DNA of 64,000 nt from NCBI GenBank assembly GCA_035943935.1, contig DASZBR010000020.1, positions 53,057-117,056 on the forward strand, in the 5' to 3' direction. This stretch comes from DASZBR01 sp035943935. GTDB lineage: Bacteria; Pseudomonadota; Gammaproteobacteria; DASZBR01. Of this stretch, positions 8,480-16,666 are shown one piece after another. The translations under genes and the position numbers were made by a program. Below the pieces are notes generated by a model, which saw only the letters and a list, made by a program, of their open reading frames with translations, ran no database searches and was not told the origin of the DNA. How positions within the stretch are numbered: position 1 is the first letter of the stretch; each line of letters begins with the position of its first letter.

Positions 8480-9262
8480 CTACGTCCAAAGCGCAACAAC
8501 AGCCATCAAACTAAAGCCTAATAACATCACCATGAATTCTTTAATATTACAGCAATGGCGAATTAATATAGCCCGATCTAAACCATGTAAAGTTCCAATA
8601 TATAAAAAAGTTCCGGCGGCTAAAGCAGTAAAGATGGGCGTTAATAAATCATTAAATTGCGTGAGTGTGGTGACCCAGTCACCCGCAAAAATACCCAGGG
8701 GTGTCATTAATGCGAATAGCCCAAATCCTATCCACAGCGCAGTGCGTGATAATCCACTACGATTTAAATTAATGGATAACGCAAAACTTGCCGCACCCTT
8801 ATGCGCAATAATGGCAATGAAGATCATAAAAGACGTAATAAAACTTGCGGATAATCCAACCGCTGCGCCTTCTAATAAAGAATGAATCGACAGCATTAAT
8901 AAGGTTAATAACGCAAAATGCGTTTTGACAGAATGATTGAGATGTTCAAGAAATAGTAGTGTCAGAAATCCTACTGCTGCAATCAAAAATGCAAAAGGGT
9001 AGTGATAACCCGCATCGGAAAAAGCACGTGCAGAATCGGGTAGCATATGCAATAACCCAGCGCTTAAAAAAATTCCTGCAGAAAAAGATTCGCCCATAGG
9101 AAAATCCAATTCTTTGACAGATTTTTTTAGAAATGGCCAGAGTCCGCCCAGTAGGGCAATCAGAAAAATAATCAGGGCGGCGAAGATTTTAAATGCGAAT
9201 AGGGTCATGTCGGCAGTATACTGGATAACGTCTTTATAACTCAAAGGATTCTCATCATGCAT
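8480..9262 (-). CDS. ZIP family metal transporter
   Basis: A 260-residue integral membrane protein. It shows the ZIP pattern: AGIFLSAGLLHMLPDS in helix 2, HSLLEGAAVGLS in helix 4 (metal-binding His and Glu) and AHKGAASFALS in helix 5. It should import zinc or another divalent cation across the inner membrane. The first ATG (9262) overlaps the start of the divergent fumarylacetoacetase gene by six bases; the ATG at 9208, just before the first membrane helix (MTLFAFKIFAALIIF), is an equally credible start. Confidence 0.85.
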   Translation of the reverse strand: MHDENPLSYKDVIQYTADMTLFAFKIFAALIIFLIALLGGLWPFLKKSVKELDFPMGESFSAGIFLSAGLLHMLPDSARAFSDAGYHYPFAFLIAAVGFLTLLFLEHLNHSVKTHFALLTLLMLSIHSLLEGAAVGLSASFITSFMIFIAIIAHKGAASFALSINLNRSGLSRTALWIGFGLFALMTPLGIFAGDWVTTLTQFNDLLTPIFTALAAGTFLYIGTLHGLDRAILIRHCCNIKEFMVMLLGFSLMAVVALWT

Positions 9263-10393
9263 GCTCCATACGGTATTTTTAAGCCATCGCCTGCTGACGC
9301 TTACAGGGTGGGGATTTTAATCAAGGACACTGTGTTGGATTTATCTTTTTTGGGGCCTGAGTTTGCGCAATCATCGCTCAATCAGTTTATTGCATTAGGA
9401 TTTGATGCTTGGGAAAGCACGCGTTTAAAAATAGCTAAATTAATTTCAGAAAAAAATCCGCAGTTAAAATACTATCCTGCCAAATCCTGTATTTTAAAAT
9501 TACCCGTCGATATTGGCGATTACACAGATTTTTTTACGTCAGAAGTTCACGCGACAAATTTAGGTAAAATGTTTCGACCCGACATGCCACCCTTAACACC
9601 GCAATTTAAAACTATGCCGACGGCATATCATGGGCGAGCAAGTTCGGTGATTGTGAGTGGCACAAAAATTAAACGTCCATCGGGGCAGATTTTATTGAAT
9701 AATCAAACTTCTCCTATTTATTCCCCCACGCAAAAATTAGATATCGAAGTCGAGTTAGGATTTATTATTGGCATGGGAAATAATTTAGGTGAGCCGATTT
9801 CTATAAAAAACGCTCATAAACATATTTTTGGTGTTGTGATTGTTAATGATTGGAGTGCGCGTGATATCCAGCGTTGGGAATATGTGCCGCTCGGACCATT
9901 TTTAGGAAAAAACTTTGGCACATCGATATCTCCGTGGGTCATGCCCATGAGTGCATTAAAAGATTTTTGGGTTGATGCGGATCCGCAAGATCCAATTCCG
10001 CTTGATTATTTATTCGAAAATAAATTTAAATTATTAGATATTAAATTAGAGGTTTTAATTAAATCGAAAAATATGAAAAATTATGTGACGATTTCAAATA
10101 CCAACAGCCGTTATTTATATTGGTCGCCGAATCAAATGGTTGCGCATCATACGGTAAATGGTTGTAATTTACGCACGGGAGATTTATTAGCAACCGGAAC
10201 CATTAGTGGACCCAATGCTGATCAATATGGATCTCTCATAGAATTAAGCTGGAATGGAAAAAATGCGATTAAATTAAACGATCAAGAATCACGATTTTTT
10301 CTGGAAGATGGTGACAGTGTAATTATACGAGGGCGGTGTGAGAAATCAGGGATGGTATTAGAGTTGGGTGAGGTGGAGGGAACGATAATTTAG
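9257..10393 (+). CDS. fahA: Fumarylacetoacetase
   Basis: Last enzyme of tyrosine and homogentisate breakdown, giving fumarate and acetoacetate. The 378-residue protein has the N-terminal domain followed by the catalytic fold: YHGRASSVIVSGT, EVELGFIIGMGN (metal ligands), VNDWSARDIQRWEYVPLGPF, GKNFGTSISPWV and TGDLLATGTISG. It is some 40 residues shorter than typical forms. AAAGGA supports the ATG at 9257. The other genes of the pathway are not in this window. Confidence 0.88.
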   Translation: MHAPYGIFKPSPADAYRVGILIKDTVLDLSFLGPEFAQSSLNQFIALGFDAWESTRLKIAKLISEKNPQLKYYPAKSCILKLPVDIGDYTDFFTSEVHATNLGKMFRPDMPPLTPQFKTMPTAYHGRASSVIVSGTKIKRPSGQILLNNQTSPIYSPTQKLDIEVELGFIIGMGNNLGEPISIKNAHKHIFGVVIVNDWSARDIQRWEYVPLGPFLGKNFGTSISPWVMPMSALKDFWVDADPQDPIPLDYLFENKFKLLDIKLEVLIKSKNMKNYVTISNTNSRYLYWSPNQMVAHHTVNGCNLRTGDLLATGTISGPNADQYGSLIELSWNGKNAIKLNDQESRFFLEDGDSVIIRGRCEKSGMVLELGEVEGTII

Positions 10394-10398
10394 AAGGG

Positions 10399-10674
10399 CT
10401 AAAGCTTCTCGTTCAAAAACTTCTTCAACTTCGGCGAAATGCTTTTCAGCTCATTTGACCCACGCGTAATTTTTGCAATGCTAACATTGTAATCTTCAGA
10501 AATTTGACGTTGCGGTTTTTTTTGTTCAAGTAAGGCGCGGACAATTAATACACGCGTTTCAATACTGTCTCTTTCTTCATGTGTCAGAAATAATTCGAAA
10601 AATTCAGACAATAACTTCTCGTCCTTAATTTCTAAACATAAATTCAAAAAACGCCGCCAATCGTGTTGACTCAT
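10399..10674 (-). CDS. trpR: Trp operon repressor TrpR
   Basis: 91-residue DNA-binding protein. The helix-turn-helix segment is QRQISEDYNVSIAKITRGSNELK, as in TrpR (E. coli [20 protein letters not shown]), with FFELFLTHEERDSIETRVLIVRALL before it. With L-tryptophan bound it would repress the trp promoter. It is placed at the end of the trp operon, 30 bases after trpA, rather than elsewhere on the chromosome as in E. coli, so the repressor gene is probably under its own control. A matching operator is proposed at 16507-16534. Confidence 0.88.
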   Translation of the reverse strand: MSQHDWRRFLNLCLEIKDEKLLSEFFELFLTHEERDSIETRVLIVRALLEQKKPQRQISEDYNVSIAKITRGSNELKSISPKLKKFLNEKL

Positions 10675-10704
10675 AACTGTTCCACCTCTGTTAAGTGGCG
10701 TATG

Positions 10705-11427
10705 TTATAGGGGATTGAGGCTCTTTGCCAAGCAGGTCAATTCTGCAGGCGTCATGCCATCCTCTATCGCCTTCACAAACAGCGAGCCTACGACAAATCC
10801 ATCCGCATGCTCCAAGACTTTTTCAGCCATTTCTCGCGTTGAAATTCCAAAGCCCGTGACGACAGGTAGTGTGGCATGAGATTTTATAAGCTGTATTTTC
10901 TCAACGAAATCGTCTGGCAAACCCGCTTTAATACCCGTCGTGCCTTTTCGACACGCATAATACAAAAAGCCTTTGCCAGATTTATCTAATTCTTGAATGC
11001 GTGAAATAGATGTGTTGGGAGTGATGACATATATAGGCTCCAGATCATGATTAAGCTGAGCAGCTTCCATGGGACAGTCGACTATTAACACACCATTAAT
11101 TCCAGCCAATTTAGCTTCTTTAAAAAAATCTGTATTTTGTACTGATAATAGAGGGTTGAGATAGCTAAACAATATTAGGGGTATATTACTGTGTTTTCGA
11201 ATTTCTTTGGTTAAATAAATAATATCTTTTAAAGTCGTATTGGATTTTAAGGCTCGCGTCATTGCGCGTTGAATAACTGGCCCATCGGCAATCGGGTCTG
11301 AAAAGGGCACGCCAATTTCAAGCATCGTAATTCCGCCATTAATCAATGCTAAGGCATAATCGAGAGATTTTTTAATTCCACCATCACCGGCTGTTATATA
11401 ACCAACAAAGTGCTTTTCTTTATTCAT
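10705..11427 (-). CDS. trpA: Tryptophan synthase alpha chain
   Basis: Cleaves indole-3-glycerol phosphate to indole and glyceraldehyde 3-phosphate and channels indole to TrpB. The signature MLEIGVPFSDPIADGPVIQ carries the catalytic Glu and Asp region; GVLIVDCPMEAA and VVTGFGISTREMAEKVLEHADG follow. 240 residues, about 25 shorter than usual. ATGA overlap with trpB. Confidence 0.93.
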   Translation of the reverse strand: MNKEKHFVGYITAGDGGIKKSLDYALALINGGITMLEIGVPFSDPIADGPVIQRAMTRALKSNTTLKDIIYLTKEIRKHSNIPLILFSYLNPLLSVQNTDFFKEAKLAGINGVLIVDCPMEAAQLNHDLEPIYVITPNTSISRIQELDKSGKGFLYYACRKGTTGIKAGLPDDFVEKIQLIKSHATLPVVTGFGISTREMAEKVLEHADGFVVGSLFVKAIEDGMTPAELTCLAKSLNPL

Positions 11428-12572
11428 AGCAATTCCTTAATTTGTGGCAAATCTTTATCACCACGGCCAGAAAGATTAATCACTACTTTATAATGTTTAG
11501 GCAACGTCGAGGCTATTTCTATTAAATAGGCTAAAGCATGAGCGGATTCTAACGCACAAATAATTCCCTCAGTTTGGGCTAATAATTTAAGTGCGTGCAG
11601 TGCTTGATCATCTTTAACATTGACATATTCTGCACGATGTTCATCAAATAATTGCGCGTGTTGTGGTCCAACCGCCGGATAATCCAAGCCTGCAGATATA
11701 GAAGCCGTTGGTGCAATTTGGCCATGTTCATCTTGTAATATATAGGTATACGATCCGTGTAATATGCCTTTGGTTAATGCATGAAATCGCGCAGCATGTT
11801 CGCCCAAATTATTTCCATGACCACCGCCTTCAACGCCAATAAGTCTAATATTTTTGTTATCCAAGAACGCTGAAAATATTCCAATTGCATTCGATCCACC
11901 GCCCACACACGCAATAATTAAATCAGGATCAATTTGCTCTTTGCATTCTTTGCCAATGACCGATTGAAATAAGGCCACCATTTCAGGATACGGGTGAGGA
12001 CCCAATGCGGATCCCAAACAATAATACGTATCAGTAAAACTTTCAGCCCAGTCGCGCAATGCTTCGTTTACTGCTTCTTTTAAAGTAGCAGAGCCATTAT
12101 GAACAGGAACGACTTTTGCGCCCATGAGTTCGATGCGTAAAACATTGGGTGCTTGTCGTTTAATATCTTCTGCGCCCATATAAATGACACACGGTAAATT
12201 TAAATAGGCACAGGCAGCCGCTGTTGCGACTCCATGTTGTCCCGCTCCCGTTTCAGCAATTATTCTTGTCTTTCCCATTTTTTTGGCGAGTAAACATTGG
12301 CCTAAGGCATTATTTAATTTATGCGCACCGGTATGTAATAAATCTTCGCGTTTTAAAAATACTCTGGGCCCATCGATTTTTTGTGAGAAATTTTTGATTT
12401 CAGTGAGTGGCGTAGGGCGGCCGGCATAATGTTTTAATATGTTATTAAGATTTACTTGAAAGTTTATATCAACTTTAATTCTTTCAAATTCGCGTGTTAA
12501 TTCCGCAATGGGTTCCATTAATAATTCCGGAATATATTGTCCGCCGAATTCGCCGTATTCATGTTTGGTCAT
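11424..12572 (-). CDS. trpB: Tryptophan synthase beta chain
   Basis: PLP enzyme that condenses indole and serine to tryptophan. The PLP lysine lies in LLHTGAHKLNNALGQ (near residue 83); ETGAGQHGVATA and the phosphate loop VGGGSNAIG are intact. Length 382 is slightly short of the usual 397. The ATG overlaps the trpF stop, as for its trpA partner, so the two subunits are translationally coupled in the usual order B-A. Confidence 0.95.
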   Translation of the reverse strand: MTKHEYGEFGGQYIPELLMEPIAELTREFERIKVDINFQVNLNNILKHYAGRPTPLTEIKNFSQKIDGPRVFLKREDLLHTGAHKLNNALGQCLLAKKMGKTRIIAETGAGQHGVATAAACAYLNLPCVIYMGAEDIKRQAPNVLRIELMGAKVVPVHNGSATLKEAVNEALRDWAESFTDTYYCLGSALGPHPYPEMVALFQSVIGKECKEQIDPDLIIACVGGGSNAIGIFSAFLDNKNIRLIGVEGGGHGNNLGEHAARFHALTKGILHGSYTYILQDEHGQIAPTASISAGLDYPAVGPQHAQLFDEHRAEYVNVKDDQALHALKLLAQTEGIICALESAHALAYLIEIASTLPKHYKVVINLSGRGDKDLPQIKELL

Positions 12573-13144
12573 AGGTCACCCCGTGCAGCATCAATAAATT
12601 GTTTGATAAGTTCGATGCTCTTATTTCCTATCTCATCTTCAACGCCGCTGGATAAATCAACTATATGGGGTCTGAATTTTGTTATAGCTGATTTAATATT
12701 ATTAATATTTAATCCACCCGCCAACGCCAATCTAAAATCGCCGGTGTAATTCATGGTATTGATATCAAACGGCTTGTCTAATAATAAATAGTCGCGTGTT
12801 ATATCTGCATCTTTAGGAATACCATGAACATACAATCGCGTGAAATATTTTGGTAATAAATTATGTTGCTGTTGAGAAATATCGCCGTGCAATTGAACAG
12901 TAGTAACATTAATAAAGTTACATATCTCAAGCATTTGCTTCGCCGTATGAGTCGTAAATACAGCTACTGGCACAGCATTATTTTTTATTACAGCGGCTGC
13001 TATTTGTTTAGCCAAATTAATATCAACATAACGCTTAGAGCTGGGCTCAAATATTAAACCAATATAATCAGCGCCGGCTTGTACAGTTTGCGCTGCAAGT
13101 TCGGGTGATTTAATTCCACAAATTTTAATTTTAAGATTATTCAT
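12569..13144 (-). CDS. trpF: Phosphoribosylanthranilate isomerase
   Basis: TIM barrel of the tryptophan pathway. The protein starts LKIKICGIKSPELAAQTVQ (catalytic Cys in KICGI), then AGADYIGLIFEPSSKRYV, and later VQLHGD, LLLDKP and LAGGLNINNI with VDLSSGVE. I chose the ATG at 13144, overlapping the trpC stop by eight bases, instead of a longer frame beginning inside trpC; this gives 191 residues. It is a stand-alone TrpF, not the TrpC-TrpF fusion of enterobacteria. Confidence 0.9.
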   Translation of the reverse strand: MNNLKIKICGIKSPELAAQTVQAGADYIGLIFEPSSKRYVDINLAKQIAAAVIKNNAVPVAVFTTHTAKQMLEICNFINVTTVQLHGDISQQQHNLLPKYFTRLYVHGIPKDADITRDYLLLDKPFDINTMNYTGDFRLALAGGLNINNIKSAITKFRPHIVDLSSGVEDEIGNKSIELIKQFIDAARGDL

Positions 13145-13814
13145 GACGACAGGCTCGTATAAATTCAGCAGGATTTTTAGAGGTGACAAGTGCTTCGCCA
13201 ATTAATACCGCATTAAAGCCGGCTTTATAATAATCACGGGCAAGTTTAGAATTTAATATTCCAGACTCTGCGACCGTAATAATGTCTTTGGGAATTATCT
13301 TTTTTAATTCAAGCGCCCGATGAGTGTCAACATAAAAAGTCTTTAAGTTTCTGTTATTAATGCCTATTATTTCAGAGCCAATGTTTAGAGCGAGTTCTAC
13401 TTCGGCTTCAGTATGAACTTCAACAAGCGCATCAAGATTTACACTTTTGGCATACTCTAATAATACTTTTGTTTTTTCGCCTAAATTAGCGACTATTAAT
13501 AAAACCGCATTCGCGCCATATTTTATTGCGTCATCTATTTGAGCAAAATCAGTAATAAAATCTTTTCTCAAAATAGACATGGATGTATTGTGATCAGCGA
13601 CTTTTTTTAAATCTTCCAGTGAACCGCAAAATAATGGCGTGTTGGTTAATACGGAAATAGCATTAGCGCCAGATTGTATATAAGTCTCTGCCAGTTGAGT
13701 CGGGTCAATAATTTCAGCTAAATCTCCTTTGCTGGGTGATCGCCTTTTTATTTCAGCAATAATAGAAAGATAATTATTTTGTAAAGATTGTTTAAAGCTT
13801 TTTTTAGATGTCAT
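13137..13814 (-). CDS. trpC: Indole-3-glycerol phosphate synthase
   Basis: Ring-closing step of the tryptophan pathway. IIAEIKRRSPSKGDL carries the catalytic Lys; later motifs are AISVLTNTPLFCGS, LRKDFI, LVEVHTEAE, IIGINNRNLKTF and VAESGI. 225 residues, short of the usual 260; the N-terminal helix region is reduced, and motif order is normal. GGGAG precedes the ATG at 13814, which lies within the end of trpD. Confidence 0.92.
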   Translation of the reverse strand: MTSKKSFKQSLQNNYLSIIAEIKRRSPSKGDLAEIIDPTQLAETYIQSGANAISVLTNTPLFCGSLEDLKKVADHNTSMSILRKDFITDFAQIDDAIKYGANAVLLIVANLGEKTKVLLEYAKSVNLDALVEVHTEAEVELALNIGSEIIGINNRNLKTFYVDTHRALELKKIIPKDIITVAESGILNSKLARDYYKAGFNAVLIGEALVTSKNPAEFIRACRHE

Positions 13815-14805
13815 GTGAAAACTCCCTGAAGTTATTTAATAAAGTAATGGCTGAGCCATTCTGTAAATTTTCTTTAGCATGCGCTATGCCCTCAGCAATG
13901 GAGTGATGTAATCCATAAATATATAAAGCCACACCCGCGTTTAATATTAACGTATCAGCAATAGCTTTATGTTTATTACTAAAAGCGGCTAGTAATAATT
14001 TGTTGTTAGTTTCAGCATTGCCACCACGCAGATCAGATAAGCTACAATATTCAAAGCCATAGTCTTTAGGGTCCAATATAAATTGTGTAATAGTATTGTT
14101 TGATGTTTCGACTATCGTGGTCGGTCCAATACAACTGATTTCATCTAACCCAGACCCATGGACTACAAAAGACTTTGTTGTAGATAAAGATTTAGCTATA
14201 GGTAAAAGCAGATTTTTGTCATATACGCCAAATAGAAAATATTCAGGATTTGCTGGATTTAACAGCGGGGCTATAATATTTAACGTAGTAGGAATGTTGA
14301 GTTGTTTACGTAATGCACGTAATTCTTTGAGAGCAGGATGAAAGTTGGGTGCAAAACAAAAGGCTATATTAATTTTATCTATAGATTCACTAATTTTTTC
14401 GGGTGATAAATTAATATTAATTCCCAACGCCTCTAATGCATCTGCGCTACCACATAATGACGATACTGAACGATTGCCATGTTTGGCTATTTTGATTCCA
14501 CATGATGCAGCAAGTATTGCGCTACCCGTTGAAATATTAACCGTATTAGCTCCATCACCTCCTGTACCGACGATATCTAATACTTTATGTGGTGTTATCA
14601 CTGGAAGCATGTTTTGTTTAAGTCCAGCCATCATGCCAGCTAATTCTTCAGGTGTTTCTGTTTTTGATCGCAATAAAGCAAGAAAAGCGGATAGTTGCAA
14701 TTGATTCGAATCAGGTTCTGAGATACTACTCATGATTTCTTGACATGTCAGGCTATCAAGATTTTGGCGCAGCATTAGTTTTTCAATACTAGTTCTTAAG
14801 TTCAT
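13804..14805 (-). CDS. trpD: Anthranilate phosphoribosyltransferase
   Basis: Joins anthranilate and PRPP. The PRPP site is DIVGTGGDGANTVNIST, followed by KHGNRSVSSLCGSADALEALG, typical of TrpD. 333 residues, normal length. ATG at 14805 lies nine bases after AGGA; a TTG two codons earlier is less likely. It is separate from trpG, unlike the fused TrpGD of E. coli. It overlaps trpG by 17 bases. Confidence 0.93.
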   Translation of the reverse strand: MNLRTSIEKLMLRQNLDSLTCQEIMSSISEPDSNQLQLSAFLALLRSKTETPEELAGMMAGLKQNMLPVITPHKVLDIVGTGGDGANTVNISTGSAILAASCGIKIAKHGNRSVSSLCGSADALEALGININLSPEKISESIDKINIAFCFAPNFHPALKELRALRKQLNIPTTLNIIAPLLNPANPEYFLFGVYDKNLLLPIAKSLSTTKSFVVHGSGLDEISCIGPTTIVETSNNTITQFILDPKDYGFEYCSLSDLRGGNAETNNKLLLAAFSNKHKAIADTLILNAGVALYIYGLHHSIAEGIAHAKENLQNGSAITLLNNFREFSHDI

Positions 14806-15361
14806 ACACAAAATCCTGTAATAATTGATTACCCTGTGGAGTCAAAATCGATTCGGGATGAAATTGAACGCCATAAATAGGTTTAGTTTTATGACGTAAT
14901 CCCATAATGGTTTTATCTTTATTTTCAGCATCAATAATTAATTCATCAGGAAGAGTAGAGCGCTCTGCAATTAAAGAATGATATCGTCCGGCTTCAAATG
15001 GCTTAGGTAAATTTTTATAAATATTGTTTTGATTATGAAATATAAAATCTGATTTGCCGTGAATGATTTCATGCGATTTAATGACTTTCCCACCAAAGGC
15101 TATCATTATTGCTTGTAACCCTAAACATACGCCTAATAATGGAATAGTTGAATTTAAGTTTTGGATTAACTCAACACATATTCCCGCATCTTCGGGTCGA
15201 CCAGGACCTGGAGATAATATAATGCCTGATGGATTTAATGTATTAATTTCACTGACGGTAATTTTATTATTTCTATAAACCTTAACATTCGAATGCATTT
15301 GAGCGACGCTTTGATATAAGTTATACGTAAAACTGTCATAGTTATCGATAATTAATATCAT
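14789..15361 (-). CDS. trpG: Anthranilate synthase component II (glutamine amidotransferase)
   Basis: Supplies ammonia from glutamine to TrpE. Class I amidotransferase triad: Cys in LGVCLGLQAI, His and Glu in GVQFHPESI; LSPGPGRPEDAG is the oxyanion region. 190 residues. It starts in an ATGA overlap with trpE. It might also serve PabB for folate synthesis, as TrpG does in some bacteria, but no pabB is in view. Confidence 0.92.
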   Translation of the reverse strand: MILIIDNYDSFTYNLYQSVAQMHSNVKVYRNNKITVSEINTLNPSGIILSPGPGRPEDAGICVELIQNLNSTIPLLGVCLGLQAIMIAFGGKVIKSHEIIHGKSDFIFHNQNNIYKNLPKPFEAGRYHSLIAERSTLPDELIIDAENKDKTIMGLRHKTKPIYGVQFHPESILTPQGNQLLQDFVYELKN

Positions 15362-16473
15362 GCAAAAGTCCTCTCGGCAGTAGCGATAGCTTCTAAAATA
15401 CCTCTCGCTTTTTGACGTGTTTCATTGGCTTCAGATAATGGATTGGAGTCGTACACAATTCCTGCACCGGTTCTTACTGTTGCTATGCCATTTTTTAATA
15501 CCGCCATGCGAATTGCGATGCAGCTATCTAAATTCCCCTCAGCATCTATTTGGACTATTGCGCCACCGTATATTCCGCGTCGAGACGTTTCCAATTCGTC
15601 AATGATTTCCATAGCCCGAATTTTCGGCGCACCACTTAAGGTTCCTGCAGGAAATGCCGCAGCTAATGCATCGAGTGCATCTTTGTCATCACGTAATTCA
15701 CCCGTAACGGTTGAAGCAATATGGCTGACATGAGAGAAGTGTTTTATTTTTGATAATTCTTTGATTTTTACAGAACCCGGTTTACAGCTTGCACCAATAT
15801 CATTTCGCGCTAAATCAACTAACATCATATGTTCGGCGACTTCTTTTTTATCGCCTAATAAATCAGCGGCTATTTGATCATCTGTTTTATCTTGCGTTCT
15901 GGGACGTGTGCCGGCGATAGGATTAATCTCTACTTTTTTATTAATAACACTGATTAATTTCTCGGGTGAAGCGCCGACCATCACGCCATGTTCTGTGGGC
16001 AAATAAAACATATACGGCGCAGGACTAATTTTTTTGAGGGTTTCATAAATATGCATGGGTGAAACAGAGTAGGGTGTTGTGAATTTGCGCGATAAAACAA
16101 CTTGAAAGATATCGCCGTTAATAATATGGTTTTTAGCTTGTTCAACTAAACTCATAAATTCTTCGTCTGAGAGATCAGTGGTGATGGATGCTGTGCTTGA
16201 AGTAAGTTCAGCTTTTTGTCTTTGGCGGTCAAATTTTAAGATATCTTTATAAAAATTAAAGTGTATTTCAGGTAACTGATTGGGCCCTTTATGTCTGTCG
16301 GGAATAGCTTCAAATAATCGTACCGCGTCATAACTTAAAAACCCCAATGCGGATGTTTTGTGCTTTTTGAGTTTTTCGCGGAGTTCTTCAAACGTATGGA
16401 CAGTGTCTATGAGCCCTGAATAGACATAGCTATGCTGCCCGGCTTCAAAATACGCATTGTCGTTAGATTCCAT
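15358..16473 (-). CDS. trpE: Anthranilate synthase component I, lacking the usual N-terminal part
   Basis: Chorismate-binding subunit. The catalytic half is complete: GDIFQVVLSRKF, GASPEKLI, INPIAGTRPR, EHMMLVDLARND, VTGELRDD, FPAGTLSGAPKIRAMEIIDE and TGAGIVYDSNP. The start at 16473 has AAGAGG before it and gives 371 residues. Typical TrpE has about 500; about 70-80 N-terminal residues that usually precede the GFLSYDAVRLFE region, including the LLES motif used for tryptophan feedback, are absent. It is followed by trpG, which makes PabB unlikely. Confidence 0.88.
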   Translation of the reverse strand: MESNDNAYFEAGQHSYVYSGLIDTVHTFEELREKLKKHKTSALGFLSYDAVRLFEAIPDRHKGPNQLPEIHFNFYKDILKFDRQRQKAELTSSTASITTDLSDEEFMSLVEQAKNHIINGDIFQVVLSRKFTTPYSVSPMHIYETLKKISPAPYMFYLPTEHGVMVGASPEKLISVINKKVEINPIAGTRPRTQDKTDDQIAADLLGDKKEVAEHMMLVDLARNDIGASCKPGSVKIKELSKIKHFSHVSHIASTVTGELRDDKDALDALAAAFPAGTLSGAPKIRAMEIIDELETSRRGIYGGAIVQIDAEGNLDSCIAIRMAVLKNGIATVRTGAGIVYDSNPLSEANETRQKARGILEAIATAERTFA

Positions 16474-16506
16474 GATTGACCTCTTGTTTGGCTGCATTGA
16501 TGTAAT

Positions 16507-16534
16507 GCTATACCAGTACAAGAGTACGCGTCAA
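16507..16534 (-). promoter_or_regulatory. trp operon promoter with possible TrpR operator
   Basis: On the minus strand: -35 TTGACG (16529-16534), 16 bp spacer, -10 TATAGC (16507-16512), then about 30 bases to the trpE start. The spacer holds GTAC-N4-GTAC (16516-16527), similar in half-site to the GTACTAGTT-type TrpR operator and set between the -35 and -10 boxes, where bound TrpR would block RNA polymerase. No leader peptide fits in the short 5' region. Confidence 0.6.
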
Positions 16535-16614
16535 GAAAAAAGTGTCATTTAGATCGGGTGATGCGTGGATAGGGACTATGATGTCTGGCAAGCCCGCCCC
16601 AACGCCCACACAAA

Positions 16615-16635
16615 CCCTCAAAAATAGGCTATATT
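16615..16635 (+). promoter_or_regulatory. Promoter of the Sel1-repeat gene with CCCTCAAA motif
   Basis: CCCTCAAA at 16615-16622 stands exactly 15 bases before a -10 box TATATT (16630-16635), about 31 bases ahead of the ATG at 16667. The same CCCTCAAA plus 15-base spacing occurs at 31216, and related forms precede the genes starting at 31114 and 30699. Confidence 0.5.
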
Positions 16636-16666
16636 TAGGGTAAGAAGATTACTAATGAGGTGTGCT

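Noticed and set aside
16474..16500. trp leader peptide and attenuator
   Set aside because: Only about 27 bases lie between the probable transcript start and the trpE ATG; no frame with Trp codons fits.
16474..16521. Longer trpE start
   Set aside because: The extra 16 codons would begin inside the -10/spacer region of the promoter, and AAGAGG fits the ATG at 16473.
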